Source: Ischnura elegans | Lineage: Eukaryota; Arthropoda; Insecta; Odonata; Coenagrionidae | DNA: 64,000 nt | NCBI RefSeq assembly: GCF_921293095.1 | Contig: NC_060246.1 | Coordinates: forward strand, 12,232,001 to 12,296,000 | Direction: 5' to 3' | In this document: positions 24,901-34,700 of the stretch, one piece after another | Numbering within the stretch: position 1 is the first letter of the stretch | Layout: every line of letters begins with the position of its first letter | Notes under the pieces: generated by a model | What the model was told of the DNA's origin: nothing | The model's database searches: none | The model's input: the letters and a program-made list of their open reading frames with translations, nothing else | Program-made: the position numbers and the translations under genes

Positions 24901-27877
24901 AAGGTCTACAAGTACTTTTTTATTCGCCCTTGTTTATAATGTAGTTGGGTAAATGAATTTTAAAAAATGAAAAATATCTTCACTTTTAAATTATAAGTTA
25001 GTCTTTTTTTGGGAGACAATAAGGAAAACTCCTGTATTTCAGACTTATTATTTGTGGCAACACTGTTTTAAGGTGTTAGTCGCCGCTATACAGTGGAACC
25101 TCGTTAAAGCGAGTACGGGCTATAGCGACACCCCCGCTATTACGAGAGATAGCCGATGCACCGTCAATTGACCCTATAATAAGCGTGTTAAAAAATTCGT
25201 TTTTACGAGACCCTTTCGGTGTTGGCTCTCGCCATAGCGAGGGTTTCACCGCCGGAAGACTTTCATGAAGACTCCTTAACCTCTGTAATTGCTAGCGATA
25301 TGTTAGAAATGAAGTTAATGGAGTGCTCAGTCTCAAATTTATGTAGTAAACTGTCGTTCGATAAATATAATGATGACGAAACAATGCTTTGCATGATTTT
25401 TATTCAGTGCGGCACTTATGAATTGTTTGAATAGTTAGTCGTTATCTGAGTAAGGAAATTTAGTGATGCAAAAAAACATCGCCTTTAGTCTGGATTATGC
25501 TTACGTTTATCGGATAGATGTTTATCTGTTGCCGCATCACTCCTGTTCCTGTATATCTGTTCGCAACAGGTATATTGGCTATTATTTGCTCCACCTCCGG
25601 TAAAGCGACAATTCGCTATAGCGAGTGTTTATTAGTGCACCGTGGGGTGTCGTTATATCGAGGTTTCACTGTAATTGTTTAAAATTGTGACCCATTCATC
25701 GTGTTGCAGAGCTTTCTGAAGTGCTGTGGAACATGGTGCTTAGGAATGGAATGGCGTTTGATGGTTGGCCTGGTGGCATAGCCCTCTGGATAATCTTCGC
25801 CTTTTGGGCCGTGCTGACAGTCGGCATCCTTGTACTCATGGAGGGGCTGTCTGCATTCTTGCACACTCTACGTCTGCATTGGTGAGTAGACCTTTTGCTC
25901 TTCTTCTTCCTTGGGTTCCCCTCACTGTATCACCAGGTTTTTCACAGGTTTATGAAATTCAGGGTAATCATGGAAAAGTCACGGAAAATCTGTGTCCTGA
26001 TGTTCGATTCAGAAGAACTGTTGACTGTCTTGCAGGGCTTGCATCGTACATTCAGAAAGGTGCTGGAAATTTTCCTGTAGAAATGTGACTAAGACCACTT
26101 TACTGGTTAATTTTGAAAAACTAATGTATGTCCATAGTCGAGAAATATGTTATTAAAATGATTTCATTATACAGTGCACTCCTGATTATCCTAATGGCCT
26201 AATGATGGGGAGAGGCAGTACAAATAATCGGAAAACACAAATGATCCAAATTTACTTTTATTCATTGTAATTTTCATAATTTACGTAAATCAAACAATCT
26301 ATTATTACTTACGCACATTGTCTATTATTTTAGATTGTTTCCGGAATCGTTAAGAGCTTTCTCTTTCCGACCGCAATCTTTTATTGCGGTGATAACGTGA
26401 TTGTACTCATATTCCTACTGCTACATGTAATACCTGGTTTCCGAAAACCCGTGGCTGTGAAGTCACAGATTCAGAAAAGTGGTTTGCACGAATGCTTCGA
26501 AACCACTGCGCAACGTCGGAAACTACGCTGACAGGCACCATGCCGAGTAGTCGCGTCTCGCACAAGTTGCCTGGGATGCAACTGCTGAGGGACGCTGATC
26601 CGTAACCACTGAGCCTGATCCTGCACCGCGATGTTTGGAAAAAAAAGTACAGAACTCCCGTGAAGGCAACGGGTGCGCAATTACACCATTGCATACTAGC
26701 ACCATTGATACATTATGGAAAACTAGGACTTGAGGCAAATTTCTACCCAGGCAAGTGCCTGGCTATGACTCATTATGGTGGTCCTTATTTTTAAAGTTTT
26801 TGAATATCTTTTGGGATGTCCCCAGTTTTGCTTCATTTGGTGAGAAAACAAATCGTGAAAATTATTTTTTCAATCAGATACCAGGAAAACATGCAGCATC
26901 ACAGTTAAAGTTATTTAATTTTGGTATTTATGGGTGTTTTTCGAACATAACTGAAGATGATGTCACTCTCGGATTATTCTATCACTTCTCTGTCTTCTAC
27001 AACGACTCTTTAGACATTTGTAGTGTATCGCCTCAAATATCTTTCATTTCTGCCCTTTGGTTCCTGGGATATCGCACCGAGAGTGAGCACTTGCCACCCC
27101 AGTAAGACAATTTGGGTGGCACGTGAGGTGCACACTCTCATTATATGTTGATCATTCTCACTCATCGTAAAAGCATAAAATTCTTTAGATAAACTTCAAA
27201 CTTCATCAACATAACCTTGAATTCTAAGTTTGTCACTGTTTATTGTATTTAGCAGTGGTTTATTCTCCATATCTAAATCTTGTATGAATGGGTTAGAAGC
27301 CAAGGGGTACAAGTGATTTCTGTTTCCTATGCAGTGTTAGGTACAGAAATTATGTACAGAAAACAAACGAGATGGACTAGATATTTAGTAGTGCATTTGA
27401 TTTTCCTCTCAATGTCAGCACAGAACAGAACCTGTATCCTTTCAAATTGAATAAAATTCTAAAAATCGAATGCCATTGGCTCCATTTTGAAGACAAAGTT
27501 TTAATCTGCATATAGGACGAAGCTTGATTCCCCTGTAGGAGGAATGGGTGGGAAAGCTGACAGCCAATCACAATCCCCCTTTTGTTCACTATTTCTCAGT
27601 CATGGATTAGTGATTTGGAAGTTGTATCTCCCCTCTATCAAATAAAGTTATCTAACATATTCACCGATCACCTGATTTTTTTTAATGGCAATATAATCTA
27701 ATGTACAGACTTAAATTTTAACATTCAGATTACCTCATCAGTGCATGTATCATTATTGCCTAATTATTTTGCAGGGTGGAGTTTCAGAGCAAATTCTACC
27801 TTGGCCAGGGGTATGGGTTTCAACCATTCTCCTTCGAGGTTATTCTCGACTCAGCAGCCAGTAGCTCAGAAGAATGA
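3819..27877 (+). CDS. Vha100: V-type proton ATPase a subunit (Vo domain), 3' 14 exons, N-terminus outside window
   Basis: Membrane a subunit of the V-ATPase, which forms the proton half-channels against the c-ring in endosomes, lysosomes, Golgi and synaptic vesicles. Coding segments: 3819-3916, 5793-5919, 7604-7780, 10897-11109, 11433-11583, 15918-16057, 17877-18113, 18992-19101, 21055-21179, 21364-21479, 23352-23459, 24347-24614, 25710-25881, 27775-27877. They give 714 codons plus stop; family members are about 830-850, so roughly 120-130 N-terminal residues are missing. Visible marks are the cytosolic FVAGVI and CRGNVFLRQ region, [22 protein letters not shown] at the first membrane helix, [14 protein letters not shown], and [16 protein letters not shown], whose Arg (CGA at 24584-24586) corresponds to the essential proton-translocating Arg of yeast Vph1. 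The reading frame is open with no frameshift, so it looks functional. It most resembles the insect Vha100-1/ATP6V0A1 type; the paralogue assignment is inference. Confidence 0.96.
3917..5792 (+). other. V-ATPase intron
   Basis: AT-rich intron (GTATGT...GCAG). I see no mobile element with clear ends and no additional exon in it. Confidence 0.7.
5793..5919 (+). CDS. Vha100: V-ATPase a subunit exon
   Basis: Acceptor CGCCCTTGCAG, donor GTAAGC. After the split Gly it encodes 42 residues beginning [17 protein letters not shown] and ending PLEDPAT. This is the highly conserved cytosolic N-domain block with CRGNVFLRQ. Confidence 0.97.
5920..7603 (+). other. V-ATPase intron
   Basis: AT-rich intron (GTAAGC...TTTCAG) with no recognisable element. 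The reverse-strand frame at 6816-7145 has no family resemblance. Confidence 0.7.
7604..7780 (+). CDS. Vha100: V-ATPase a subunit exon
   Basis: Acceptor TTCTGTTTCAG, donor GTTAGT, phase 0 at both ends, 59 codons. It begins [20 protein letters not shown] and contains [16 protein letters not shown], a signature of the family. Confidence 0.97.
8054..8936. mobile_element. possible piggyBac-like MITE remnant(s) with TTAA ends
   Basis: The left edge reads TTAACCTTTTCCCTACC, and two inverted candidates for the right edge read GAATGGGTTAA near 8531 and GAAAGGGTTAA near 8935. TTAA is the target of piggyBac-type elements. No transposase is visible and the ends match only partly, so the family call is weak. 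Confidence 0.35.
9235..9490. mobile_element. hAT-type MITE (256 bp) with perfect 8-bp target duplication
   Basis: The ends are CAGTGGTGTAGCC and the inverted TATGCCACTG. The flanking 8-mers are both AAAATCAC (9227-9234 and 9491-9498), the duplication length typical of hAT transposons. A diverged copy sits at 45155-45420. Confidence 0.85.
9499..10896 (+). other. V-ATPase intron, 3' part
   Basis: Sequence between the hAT MITE and the next acceptor. I see no genes and no well-bounded repeats. Confidence 0.6.
10897..11109 (+). CDS. Vha100: V-ATPase a subunit exon
   Basis: Acceptor GCCGTGATAG, donor GTGAGT, phase 0 at both ends, 71 codons from [19 protein letters not shown] to LALRRGT. It contains [19 protein letters not shown], the conserved stretch of the cytosolic domain. 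Confidence 0.97.
11433..11583 (+). CDS. Vha100: V-ATPase a subunit exon
   Basis: Acceptor TTATATTTCAG, donor GTAAGT, 50 codons plus one base. It reads [14 protein letters not shown] and [20 protein letters not shown], and ends at the split codon of NP(T)PYTIITF just before the membrane domain. Confidence 0.97.
12424..13853 (+). mobile_element. Penelope-like retroelement, 5'-truncated, flanked by inverted repeats and a 15-bp duplication
   Basis: A partial RT followed by a GIY-YIG endonuclease is enclosed by inverted copies of a ~100-bp sequence (12455-12555 and 13756-13854). The flanks AAGGGAGGTACTTGT (12409-12423) and AAGGGAGGTACCTGT (13854-13868) differ by one base and look like a target-site duplication. 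Inverted terminal copies of this kind are known for Penelope-like elements, which often end in partial repeats after 5' truncation. It lies in the intron between V-ATPase exons 11433-11583 and 15918-16057, in the same orientation as the gene. Confidence 0.88.
12567..13706 (+). pseudogene. Penelope-like reverse transcriptase / GIY-YIG endonuclease, one premature stop
   Basis: The frame opens within RT at [20 protein letters not shown] and passes the catalytic YVDD (12717-12728). It is interrupted by a single TAA at 12825-12827 and continues in the same frame to 13706. Downstream, [20 protein letters not shown] (about 13320-13380) is a GIY-YIG nuclease motif with the usual Cys pair, and the tail [20 protein letters not shown] is typical of the family. 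The N-terminal RT motifs are absent, so the copy is 5'-truncated and cannot be autonomous. Apart from the one nonsense codon the frame is intact over about 1.1 kb, which suggests a fairly recent insertion. Confidence 0.9.
14343..15662. mobile_element. pogo/Tigger-like non-autonomous element (1.3 kb)
   Basis: The ends read CAGTGGAACTTGGTTAGTAC and its complement, flanked by TA (14341-14342 and 15663-15664). The motif GTACTAAC/GTACTAAG is iterated several times just inside each end (14374-14420; 15515-15655), a likely transposase-binding array. The open frame at 14638-14904 is not a recognisable transposase. Confidence 0.82.
15918..16057 (+). CDS. Vha100: V-ATPase a subunit exon, first transmembrane segment
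   Basis: Acceptor TCTCTTTTCAG, donor GTGAGC. It encodes [20 protein letters not shown] and on to KKSDSE. The FGDLGHG motif marks the start of the proton-translocating membrane domain. The intron before it (11584-15917) is the longest in the gene and holds a Penelope-like element and a Tigger-like element. Confidence 0.97.
16058..17876 (+). other. V-ATPase intron
   Basis: Intron (GTGAGC...TTGCAG) with no bounded element visible. The frame at 17161-17517 is open by chance and shows no conserved motif. Confidence 0.65.
17877..18113 (+). CDS. Vha100: V-ATPase a subunit exon
   Basis: Acceptor TTTTTTTGCAG, donor GTGAGT, 79 codons in phase 0. It encodes [20 protein letters not shown] (membrane helix), [19 protein letters not shown] and the lumenal loop ending [10 protein letters not shown]. 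Confidence 0.97.
18114..18991 (+). other. V-ATPase intron
   Basis: AT-rich intron (GTGAGT...TTCAG); I see nothing in it. Confidence 0.7.
18992..19101 (+). CDS. Vha100: V-ATPase a subunit exon
   Basis: Acceptor GATTTTTTTCAG, donor GTAAGT, 36 codons plus two bases. It encodes [20 protein letters not shown] and the following membrane helix, and ends at NHT, whose Thr codon is split with the next exon. Confidence 0.96.
19745..20385. mobile_element. inverted-repeat DNA element with many CCGTGAA motifs
   Basis: The ends GGTTCCCACTCAA (near 19745) and TTGAGTGGGAACC (near 20372-20384) are inverted copies. Inside both ends the heptamer CCGTGAA/ACCGTGAA recurs many times (19760-19830 and 20300-20355), which looks like subterminal transposase-binding repeats. 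No transposase frame is present, and no target duplication is clear because the left tip seems eroded. Confidence 0.65.
20860..20945 (+). repeat. LINE 3' UTR tail (plus orientation)
   Basis: The segment containing GGCTGGTGTCCTAACACCCC and ending in a GATGTAGATGT tail matches, in the other orientation, the segment at 47680-47770. It is a short 5'-truncated copy of the same non-LTR family's 3' end. Confidence 0.6.
21055..21179 (+). CDS. Vha100: V-ATPase a subunit exon
   Basis: Acceptor ATCCCCTTTCAG, donor GTAAGT. It encodes [20 protein letters not shown], a membrane helix, and [12 protein letters not shown]. The terminal Gly codon is split (G + GT). Confidence 0.96.
21364..21479 (+). CDS. Vha100: V-ATPase a subunit exon
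   Basis: Acceptor CCTTCCTCTAG, donor GTTGGT. It encodes [20 protein letters not shown] and a lumenal loop ending DDTMYGGQ. The intron before it is short (184 bp). Confidence 0.95.
21480..23351 (+). other. V-ATPase intron
   Basis: Intron (GTTGGT...TACAG), AT-rich, without a bounded element or an additional exon that I can support. Confidence 0.65.
23352..23459 (+). CDS. Vha100: V-ATPase a subunit exon
   Basis: Acceptor TTTACTTACAG, donor GTACGT, 36 codons in phase 0. It reads [20 protein letters not shown] followed by [16 protein letters not shown], the membrane helix with the PWMLL-KP motif of the family. Confidence 0.95.
23955..24102. repeat. 3' end fragment of the Tigger-like family found at 39537-40509
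   Basis: The stretch around GGTACATAGGCAACCTAGCC and the end GATAGATCAAGCTTTCACTG-TA match the right 110-150 bp of the 39537-40509 element. Only this terminal piece is present. Confidence 0.7.
24347..24614 (+). CDS. Vha100: V-ATPase a subunit exon with the essential Arg helix
   Basis: Acceptor CTCTCTTTTCAG, donor GTGAGT, 89 codons plus one base. It starts [18 protein letters not shown] and runs through a Gly/Gln-rich cytosolic loop of about 50 residues. It then reads [20 protein letters not shown] and [14 protein letters not shown]. The proton-channel Arg is encoded at 24584-24586. The glycine-rich loop is variable in the family. Confidence 0.97.
24663..24816. mobile_element. small MITE with TACCGTAT ends and poly-G/C subterminal tracts
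   Basis: TACCGTATGTGTCTGAATAT at the left and its near complement ending ATACGGTA at the right. The core AATATAGTCCCCC / GGGGGACTATATT is present at both ends. It sits 49 bp past the donor of exon 24347-24614. A partial copy is at 38535-38617. Confidence 0.7.
25089..25673. mobile_element. pogo/Tigger-like non-autonomous element (~0.58 kb)
   Basis: Left end TA-CAGTGGAACCTCGTTAAA; right end TATCGAGGTTTCACTG-TA. TA flanks and the CAGTGgAACCTCG-type terminus agree with the pogo group. Internal TATAGCGA-type motifs recur near both ends. The frame at 25219-25434 has no recognised domain. Confidence 0.78.
25710..25881 (+). CDS. Vha100: V-ATPase a subunit exon
   Basis: Acceptor TCGTGTTGCAG, donor GTGAGT. 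It encodes [20 protein letters not shown], a membrane helix ([20 protein letters not shown]) and [11 protein letters not shown]. The Trp codon is split with the last exon. Confidence 0.96.
26172..26740. repeat. one-ended Tigger-like relic and GC-richer unidentified sequence
   Basis: ATACAGTGCACTCCTGATTA resembles a pogo/Tigger left end, with a TA just before CAG. No matching right end is visible. The GC-richer part at 26400-26690 may be its interior or an unrelated insertion. Confidence 0.35.
27775..27877 (+). CDS. Vha100: V-ATPase a subunit terminal exon
   Basis: Acceptor TAATTATTTTGCAG. It encodes [20 protein letters not shown], then [13 protein letters not shown] and TGA at 27875-27877. 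The FY-G-GY-F-PFSF end is the family's conserved C-terminus. Confidence 0.97.
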
Positions 27878-28930
27878 GGTGAAAATGTATCATAAAGAGC
27901 TGGAAGAGAGGCTCACTGATCTTTGTGTGTGTTGCCCGTAGTAGTTGTGACGTAACATTTTTCCAGCTATGGAATTACCATTAACTTTTGGTACTTCTCT
28001 TTATGGTTGGTTGTAGAAAAAAAAAACTTAGATTAGTCTGGGAGAGGTGGTGGGTGTCATTATTTCAACTGTAATGCCACATTCCTAATTGCATTTATGA
28101 TAATATACAAAAAACATTGGGTTCAATGTGGTATTGTAATTGTAACATATTCACTTCATGTTTTGTAATTATTATTGCCGCTACTTCAGGTTGAGATGAT
28201 ATACAAGTTTTTAGAGATGTGATATATTTATGAGTGATTGAATGTAGACATGAGAACTAATGTTTTGTTCTCTTAGTGGCAGCCTCTTGTCTTGTTTGAT
28301 TTAGATTACTTGTTGAAAATTTGTCACTCATGCAGTGCATGAATGTGGAATTGTTTAGTGAAAGCCAATGGAGTTAATCTCTATGATTACTTGGGTAAAT
28401 GTCTTCTTCCATTAAATTACAGCTCATCTCACCTGAGTCCTCTCATATTGTAACCAAATTAAGGAAGGTATGATCTCATGCTTCTGTAAATTTGCTTTTC
28501 AGTTGTATCACTATGTACCATACCTCTTGTGATCTTTTTCAGATCTGTTAATACTCTGTAAGTAATACCAGTATGTGAATAATGTAAGTGTATATTAGAA
28601 AGCCTCTGGAAATATGAACATTGATTGCTGTCAGTCAAATTCTTTTTCAGTTTCTCATGCTATGTTTACTCAAGCTTGAAGAAATTTGTGTGTACAGAAA
28701 AATTTCTAGAGTAATATATGTATATCATTTTTAAAATTATTTAAAGTATGTCATGAAATATTTATATGGTCTGTTTTTTATTTGGAAGGTGTCATTAAAT
28801 TGTAATAATGTGTGTTATAAATTTCTGTTCATTTGTTCTCCAAGCTCATGGATTTTATTTATTAATTGCGGTACCTTATTCCCCCTCTTTTCTTCCAATG
28901 ATGGTGGCATGAACAGTAATCATTATTAAC
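27878..28930 (+). other. probable 3' UTR of the V-ATPase gene
   Basis: AT-rich sequence with no coding signal follows the stop codon. I see no AATAAA here; ATTAAA variants occur near 28413 and 28794 and are possible polyadenylation signals. The end of the transcript cannot be fixed from sequence alone. Confidence 0.4.
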
Positions 28931-29180
28931 TAAAAGGAAGTTGAAAATCATGTTAGTTAGAACACTTATAACTCAAGAACAGCTGGACCGATTTTAATGA
29001 TAATAGGTTCTTCGGATTCGTCTCAGCCCCGGATAACATATAGAACATTGAAAACAGGAAAAGTTCACAAAAAAAATTTCATCTTTTTCTTAGGGATATG
29101 TTTTTAGGAGTTAGTAATACAACAACAATTGATAAGTCGGTCAAAACTACAAATTACATTATTTGCTTTGTTTTTACCAA
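28930..29180. repeat. unassigned interspersed repeat candidate
   Basis: The phrase ATAACTCAAGAACAGCTGGA followed by CCGATTTT resembles a motif I have seen repeatedly in arthropod repeat sequences. No ends or coding region can be defined here, so the type is left open. Confidence 0.25.
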
Positions 29181-29633
29181 TTTAATAACTGAACTTCGTA
29201 AGAATATAACATTTTAATTACTAAATATATTCAAAATATTGAAATTGTATTTAAAAAATTTAATTTGAGATAATTGTAAGTCCAGCTTGAGTTGACACTT
29301 CACTACCGTTTTGTAAACAAATCTCCAAGCAATTGTTGAGAATTGGTAATGTTCGTGTTCCTGTCGATGAATTGAGCAGTTTGATTTCACATCCTCGGAA
29401 GGTGAGCTCATCAACAAAGTGCTCCAGAATATGATTGATCTCCACAAAAATAAAAAATGGTTGATTGAGCGAGCAATTTGACGGTCTAGAATGAAGATGT
29501 GGATGACTCAAATTAGGCAAATCGGAATCAAATAGTTGGTACTGTGCATGAATTCAAATCTTTTTGAAGTGGATAGAAAGATAGGAAGGATTCTTCAAGG
29601 AGACCAAGAAATAAATTTGTGCATGGGCTAAAT

Positions 29634-30257
29634 CTACTTCCCGTGGAGCAGCCTTTGATCTGCAGCTAGTTGAAGGTGTTTTTTGTGAAGAGAGAGGTCG
29701 AATAAAATCAGTATGCACATACTAGGTATCTGAGGTGCAGGTTGATTGTCAAGAAAGAGATGAAGGGAGGCAAGGCCTTCATCATGAGGCATGGAAGTAT
29801 ATAATGATGTCATATCAGTGGTGGCCATTATGATATCTTTGCCAACAGGGAGAAAGGTAGAAAGGAGGTGATTGAGGATATCATAGGTATATTTAACGTA
29901 AGATGGAAAAGAGAGTACAAGAGGTTGAAGGTAATGGTTGACGAAGATTGAGATGCATTCTGTGGAGGAATTGAAAGAGGAGACGATTGGGCGGCCAGGA
30001 TAGGAGACTGAAATGGGGCTGGAGCCATTGGAGAGGACTGAAGAGTCCCAGAAGAATTTCCCTTTCAACCATCAACAGAACTTGATAGTGTCGCTTACGA
30101 ACACATCAGGATTGAATTTGGGTGTGGGTGAGAAAGAAAAACACTGATCCAGTACAGATATTTTGTCTGGAGTGAGGAAGATGAGTTTAATCGTTATCCT
30201 ATAAGATATATATGTACATATGTTTTTGCTGTTTAAATGGCTAGCAGATCGAGACAT
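29634..30257 (-). pseudogene. Penelope-like RT fragment (N-terminal half)
   Basis: Reading leftward, pieces such as VLDQCFSFSPTPKFN (30072-30257) and PGRPIVSSFNSSTECISIFV, then MATTDMTSLYTSMPHDEGLA (29634-30068), match the N-terminal and palm RT motifs of Penelope-like elements. A stop codon lies between the two pieces, and the fingers-palm region ends without a YVDD motif. It is a decayed fragment in the intergenic gap between the two host genes. Confidence 0.82.
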
Positions 30258-30633
30258 CTTTGAACATGACCTGAGGATGATATTTGGTAAACTGGTTGCA
30301 TCAATAAATAATTGTGGAATGGGCCTTTCCTCTCTTAAGTATATTTAATCACTCTTTCAACCTATTGGGTCAAAATCTCAATACCTACCTATCATCAACC
30401 TTGGAATGTGATCATCCTGATGGTTGTCTTCTGTGGTCATATCTGCTGTTAATAGCTAATATATACGAAAAAAATAGGTAAGTAACGAATGAAAACTGTT
30501 TCCATATTAGCAAGGATTCTTTCTTTACATGCTTCATTGCATTAACGCTATTTGCTTGTGCAGTATGCATGTAAAGAGAATCATCTCCAAATACTGTTTC
30601 TGATCATTCTGGTGAAGGCTCAATTCAGTTTTA

Positions 30634-31373
30634 AAGGGTTTGTTCCAAAAGTAATGAGCCTCATTTATTTTCCACGCGACTGTACAGTGCACACCTGCGT
30701 GACCAGATGGAAGTGATGAAAGGGCTAAACTTTCCACTGACACCTATTTCAGTTGCCTACGAGCTCTTGGGAGCGGTGGGACATTTGTCGTAAACCTCCG
30801 CGCAGAGCCTCGTTGTGGTTATGATGAAGAGAACTTTGAGACTCTGTAAACAAATGATAATGTCACTCGTTTGCGAGATTTGCTGAACAAAGACCCCTGA
30901 ATGAGAGTTTTTTTTGCGTCAGAATTAAATTTGCCGAAAACAGATGTTCATAAAATATTTTCAGAAAACTTGGCCGAGTTGAAAACATTGAGTTGTCATG
31001 GAGACTCACCATGATAACGTGCTGACACTGCCTTCATGATCAACTCCTATCTGACCCAGACCGGTGTTTCAATGGAGCCACAGCCCCCATGTAGCCACGA
31101 GGCAGAATTTTTTTGTTCCCAAGGGCAAAAAGGGAGCTTTAAGGAAAGCATCTGGAGACCCTGGACAACATTTGAGATAACAAGAGGTGCCTTCCGCAAA
31201 TTCCAGAATTCCTTCCGTGAATTTCAGATGGTCTATGATTTATGGAAAATAAGTTGGCAAAGGTGTTTTGTTACAGGAGGAGACTACATACATATTTTGA
31301 AGATTATTATGTAGTTTGATCAATAAATCTATTTTTTTGAAAAAAAGGATCATTACTTCTGGGATAAACCCTG
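30634..31373 (+). mobile_element. mariner relic
   Basis: Imperfect ends GGGTTTGTTCCAAAAGTAAT (left, near 30636) and the inverted ATTACTTCTGGGATAAACCC (right, 31352-31371), bounded by TA (30632-30633; 31374-31375). The frame near 31200-31315 ends FQMVYDLWKISWQRCFVTGG-DY, like the C-terminal WK-RW-KC...G-YF of mariner transposases. Total length is only about 0.74 kb and the interior has stops, so it is internally deleted and dead. Confidence 0.75.
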
Positions 31374-31523
31374 TAACACTTTCATAACTTTTCACTAGCC
31401 AAAATAAAATAAAATGGATGTAAAAATTTGATTTTATTCTCGGGAATAGCTTTAGGAAATAAAATACATAAATACCATTTTACCACGAGCATTTACCTAA
31501 AGCAACAGTACAGACTTTTGCTC

Positions 31524-31529
31524 TTTATT
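31524..31529 (-). terminator. candidate polyadenylation signal of TMEM214
   Basis: AATAAA on the minus strand, about 160 bp after the stop codon. Further AATAAA-like copies occur near 31433. No cleavage site can be seen. Confidence 0.45.
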
Positions 31530-31689
31530 TTCATTGTTATGGTCAAGTTACTGATAGGCATAACACCTCACACACCTTGCACACACGTCTTTCACACAAA
31601 ACAGGGATACAAGTACAATGCTAAAAATTTAGACCTTGAGCACACCATACAATTAAAAACAGGTGAAATAGTATCACAGCATTCTCTTC

Positions 31690-31798
31690 TCACTGCATTT
31701 TCCCAAAGACCCAGTCAATAGTGAGACCAGCGTACATTTGTGTCATGTTGTACGCCTCCATGGAGAGTTTTTGAAGGTTCTCAGCTGAAAGTTTGCCC
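31690..31798 (-). CDS. TMEM214: TMEM214 exon 13, C-terminus
   Basis: Acceptor TTCTGTTTTCAG. It reads GKLSAENLQKLSMEAYNMTQ and YAGLTIDWVFGKMQ, then TGA at 31692-31690. It aligns with the end of human TMEM214 (VAFLDWALALISQQ). Confidence 0.92.
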
Positions 31799-34700
31799 CT
31801 GAAAACAGAAATTAATGTTTAGTACAGTAGATCCGTAATAAGTGGTATATTAGCCAGCATGCTTTTAAAATTAATTGCTCACACTTTCCGCAGTTCATTC
31901 CTAACAGATACAAAATCATAATTCAGAACCACAAAAAATTCATAAAACTCGGATTAATATTCCCCTGTGATCATTACCCTTTTTACAGTAATCAATGTAA
32001 ATGACACCGTGCGTGCTATAGTACACCAAATTGGTGAGACCAAACATTTCGTATCATCAGAACTTCGTATTATCGAATAGCACCATGTATTTACCATTGG
32101 CTTTTTGCCTGGACCACGATTTCACTTCGTATTATCAAAAATTTTGTAATATCCTGCTTCGTATAATCTAGAGTTTACTGTATCACTATTTCAACCACGG
32201 AGAAAGGCTACAACTTCAAAATCTACAGAAAAGAGACTACCACAGACCATGTCATCCCCTCCGACTCCCACCACCATTCCTCTCATAAGTTAGCTGCCTT
32301 TCATTCCATGTTAAACAGAACACTCAACATCCCCCTGTCTGCCGAGAACCTTGCCATGGAAATCAAAACTATCAAACACTTTGCAGCGAAAAAAAGGATA
32401 CGAAGAAAGAGTTCTCGACAAATTGTTCAGGAAGACATACTCCATCCACATACAGGAACCAATCATCCATTCATAGTGAAAGTAAGAAACGCTGGTGCAA
32501 ACTCAGTAATTACAGGCATATTTCACAGGCAACCGCCAACTTCTTTCCCAGAGAAGAATTTAAAATTGCATATTGCAACACATCTAACTTAAGGGCATTA
32601 TTAAGCAATACCAAAGACATAATTGACATTAATGATAGGGGTGGCATTTACAGACTCAAGTGCAGTGACTGTGAGACCTGCTATTTAGGCCAGACTGGAC
32701 GTTCGTTTCGAGTTCCGCTCCTCACCATTGAAGAATAGACCCAGATTTACTATGGATAGAATGAGTGATTCATAAGACTCACACAAATATGTTTTCCTTG
32801 GCCCACTGGAAACATATGGCACCAAAATCACAGCACTGGTCCAGAGCCTTCCAAGAGTACATCTGGAACAGCTCCCATCCATGAGAAATGTATTCTCCGC
32901 ATTTGTCACGGAAACCTGGAACTTGGGTGTCAATCTGAAAATGAAAGGTAAATTTCACATTAGGTAAATAAATTACAAGGCATCATAGGCCACACTGGCA
33001 TTCCTGCTTCTGATAAGCTGGATAGCTTATGACTGTGCCAAATTACATGACTGACAACAAGGTCATAGGTCACAACAAAGAGAAACTCGTAGGATGATGC
33101 GGACTTAGATTGTGAAAAAAAACACAGTAAAAAAATTAAGAAGTGAAAAATGTTAACCAATTATTCAACAATGCCATTCATACATCATGATACATAAAAT
33201 AGAATTTCAGCTCCTTCAATGATAAAATCTGGCAACTAAAAATGAGAATTCGCCTTCAATATTGCATTTATACTTACAGTAGAAGTCTTTTACAAGGAGT
33301 ACGGCCAATATATGGCAAAATATAGGGAAATCATTCGTCAACAACGAGTGTTCGTGTTTGCGTTTGCCCTATAGTGAGTCCATTACAACTAGGATGTTAC
33401 CTGGGACGTTTAACTCTCAGAATATCCCTGTGCTAAACTTAGGGCCACAGAATGATTGTAAGCTCATTTCATTAAGGAAAGGCAACATTGGGACTAGAAA
33501 ATGAGACCTAATATTCTCCTCTACAAGATATTGATATCATGGTAATAGCCTAATTAATTAATAGCCTACAATACTTATTTCCTAGCTTGGAAACTGCTGC
33601 AAAGCTAGATGCAGATGAAAACGATATTGCGCCTTAGTTTACAGCTCATTTGAAAACTTAAAGAATTGATTGCTTAAAGAATTACATGAGGTACTGTGAT
33701 GATTATCCATCTTTTCAAAGGCTTCCAGAATCTTCTTCCACAAACTCTCAAATAAATAATGCATGGCAAACCCTTGCCAATGCCTTGATACAGCATTTAT
33801 AAGCTCTTGTTCAGCCTTTGCAACTGCCCAGATAGCGCTGAACTGTCCCATTATGGTGTTGTGCATGATGATTTGGCTCGCAGCTTCGTATCTTCTATCA
33901 GGATAATTTTTCATAGCATACTGATTGCCAAAAAAGATACCATGCACCCAGTGAGCGCGAAGTCATTCACTGTTGCCTTGATGCACTTTGACGATATTGT
34001 TGTCTCTTCCGGACAAGCAATCTTCACTAGACAATGGCTATAATGGGTCAGCATTATCACGAGTGATTTTCCAGGGATATTCAGAATTAGTTATAATGGA
34101 CTTTTACTGTACCACATGAAATATAATCCATGACTTAACATGACAGAATTATAAAAATGCTTGGCTTTGAAGATGAAAATTTTACAAACCCAATTCATGA
34201 TCACAGGATACAATTCCACCATATAGTTGTATGCACTTGACGTTACATGGGAGATAGCCTCAATGCCATTTGCCAAAAAGGGACCAACAACTTCAGCTAC
34301 AGATTTGTAATAAATAGGGCCATACTCTTCCAGCCACCTGTAAATATAGAAAATAAAGCTTTATTTAATATATTAAGCAGTAAAATATAATATATACATA
34401 TGAAGTCATGATAAACCAATAAAATTGGGCACAAGTCAATGTATAGAAATCCCGCATATATTATACAATTTCTCTCCCTCACAAAAACTATACTAGTAGT
34501 TGAAGACAAACAAATGCACAAATGAGGATGAGAATTAACATTGACTCACTCATAAGCCAGGAGGTAGAAATGTCGTACTTGGGCAATAGCACTTTCTATA
34601 GTGGGGAGAGCACCAACGTCAGACGCCAGATGGCCAACACTGCTGTCTGCAAAGAGAAAGAAAGTTCAGCTGCATTCGGCTAGACATAGTTGAACAACAT

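Noticed and set aside
33639-33947. 102-codon minus-strand ORF as a further TMEM214 exon
   Set aside because: Exons 11 and 12 already join in phase and align continuously with the family; this frame probably belongs to a repeat.
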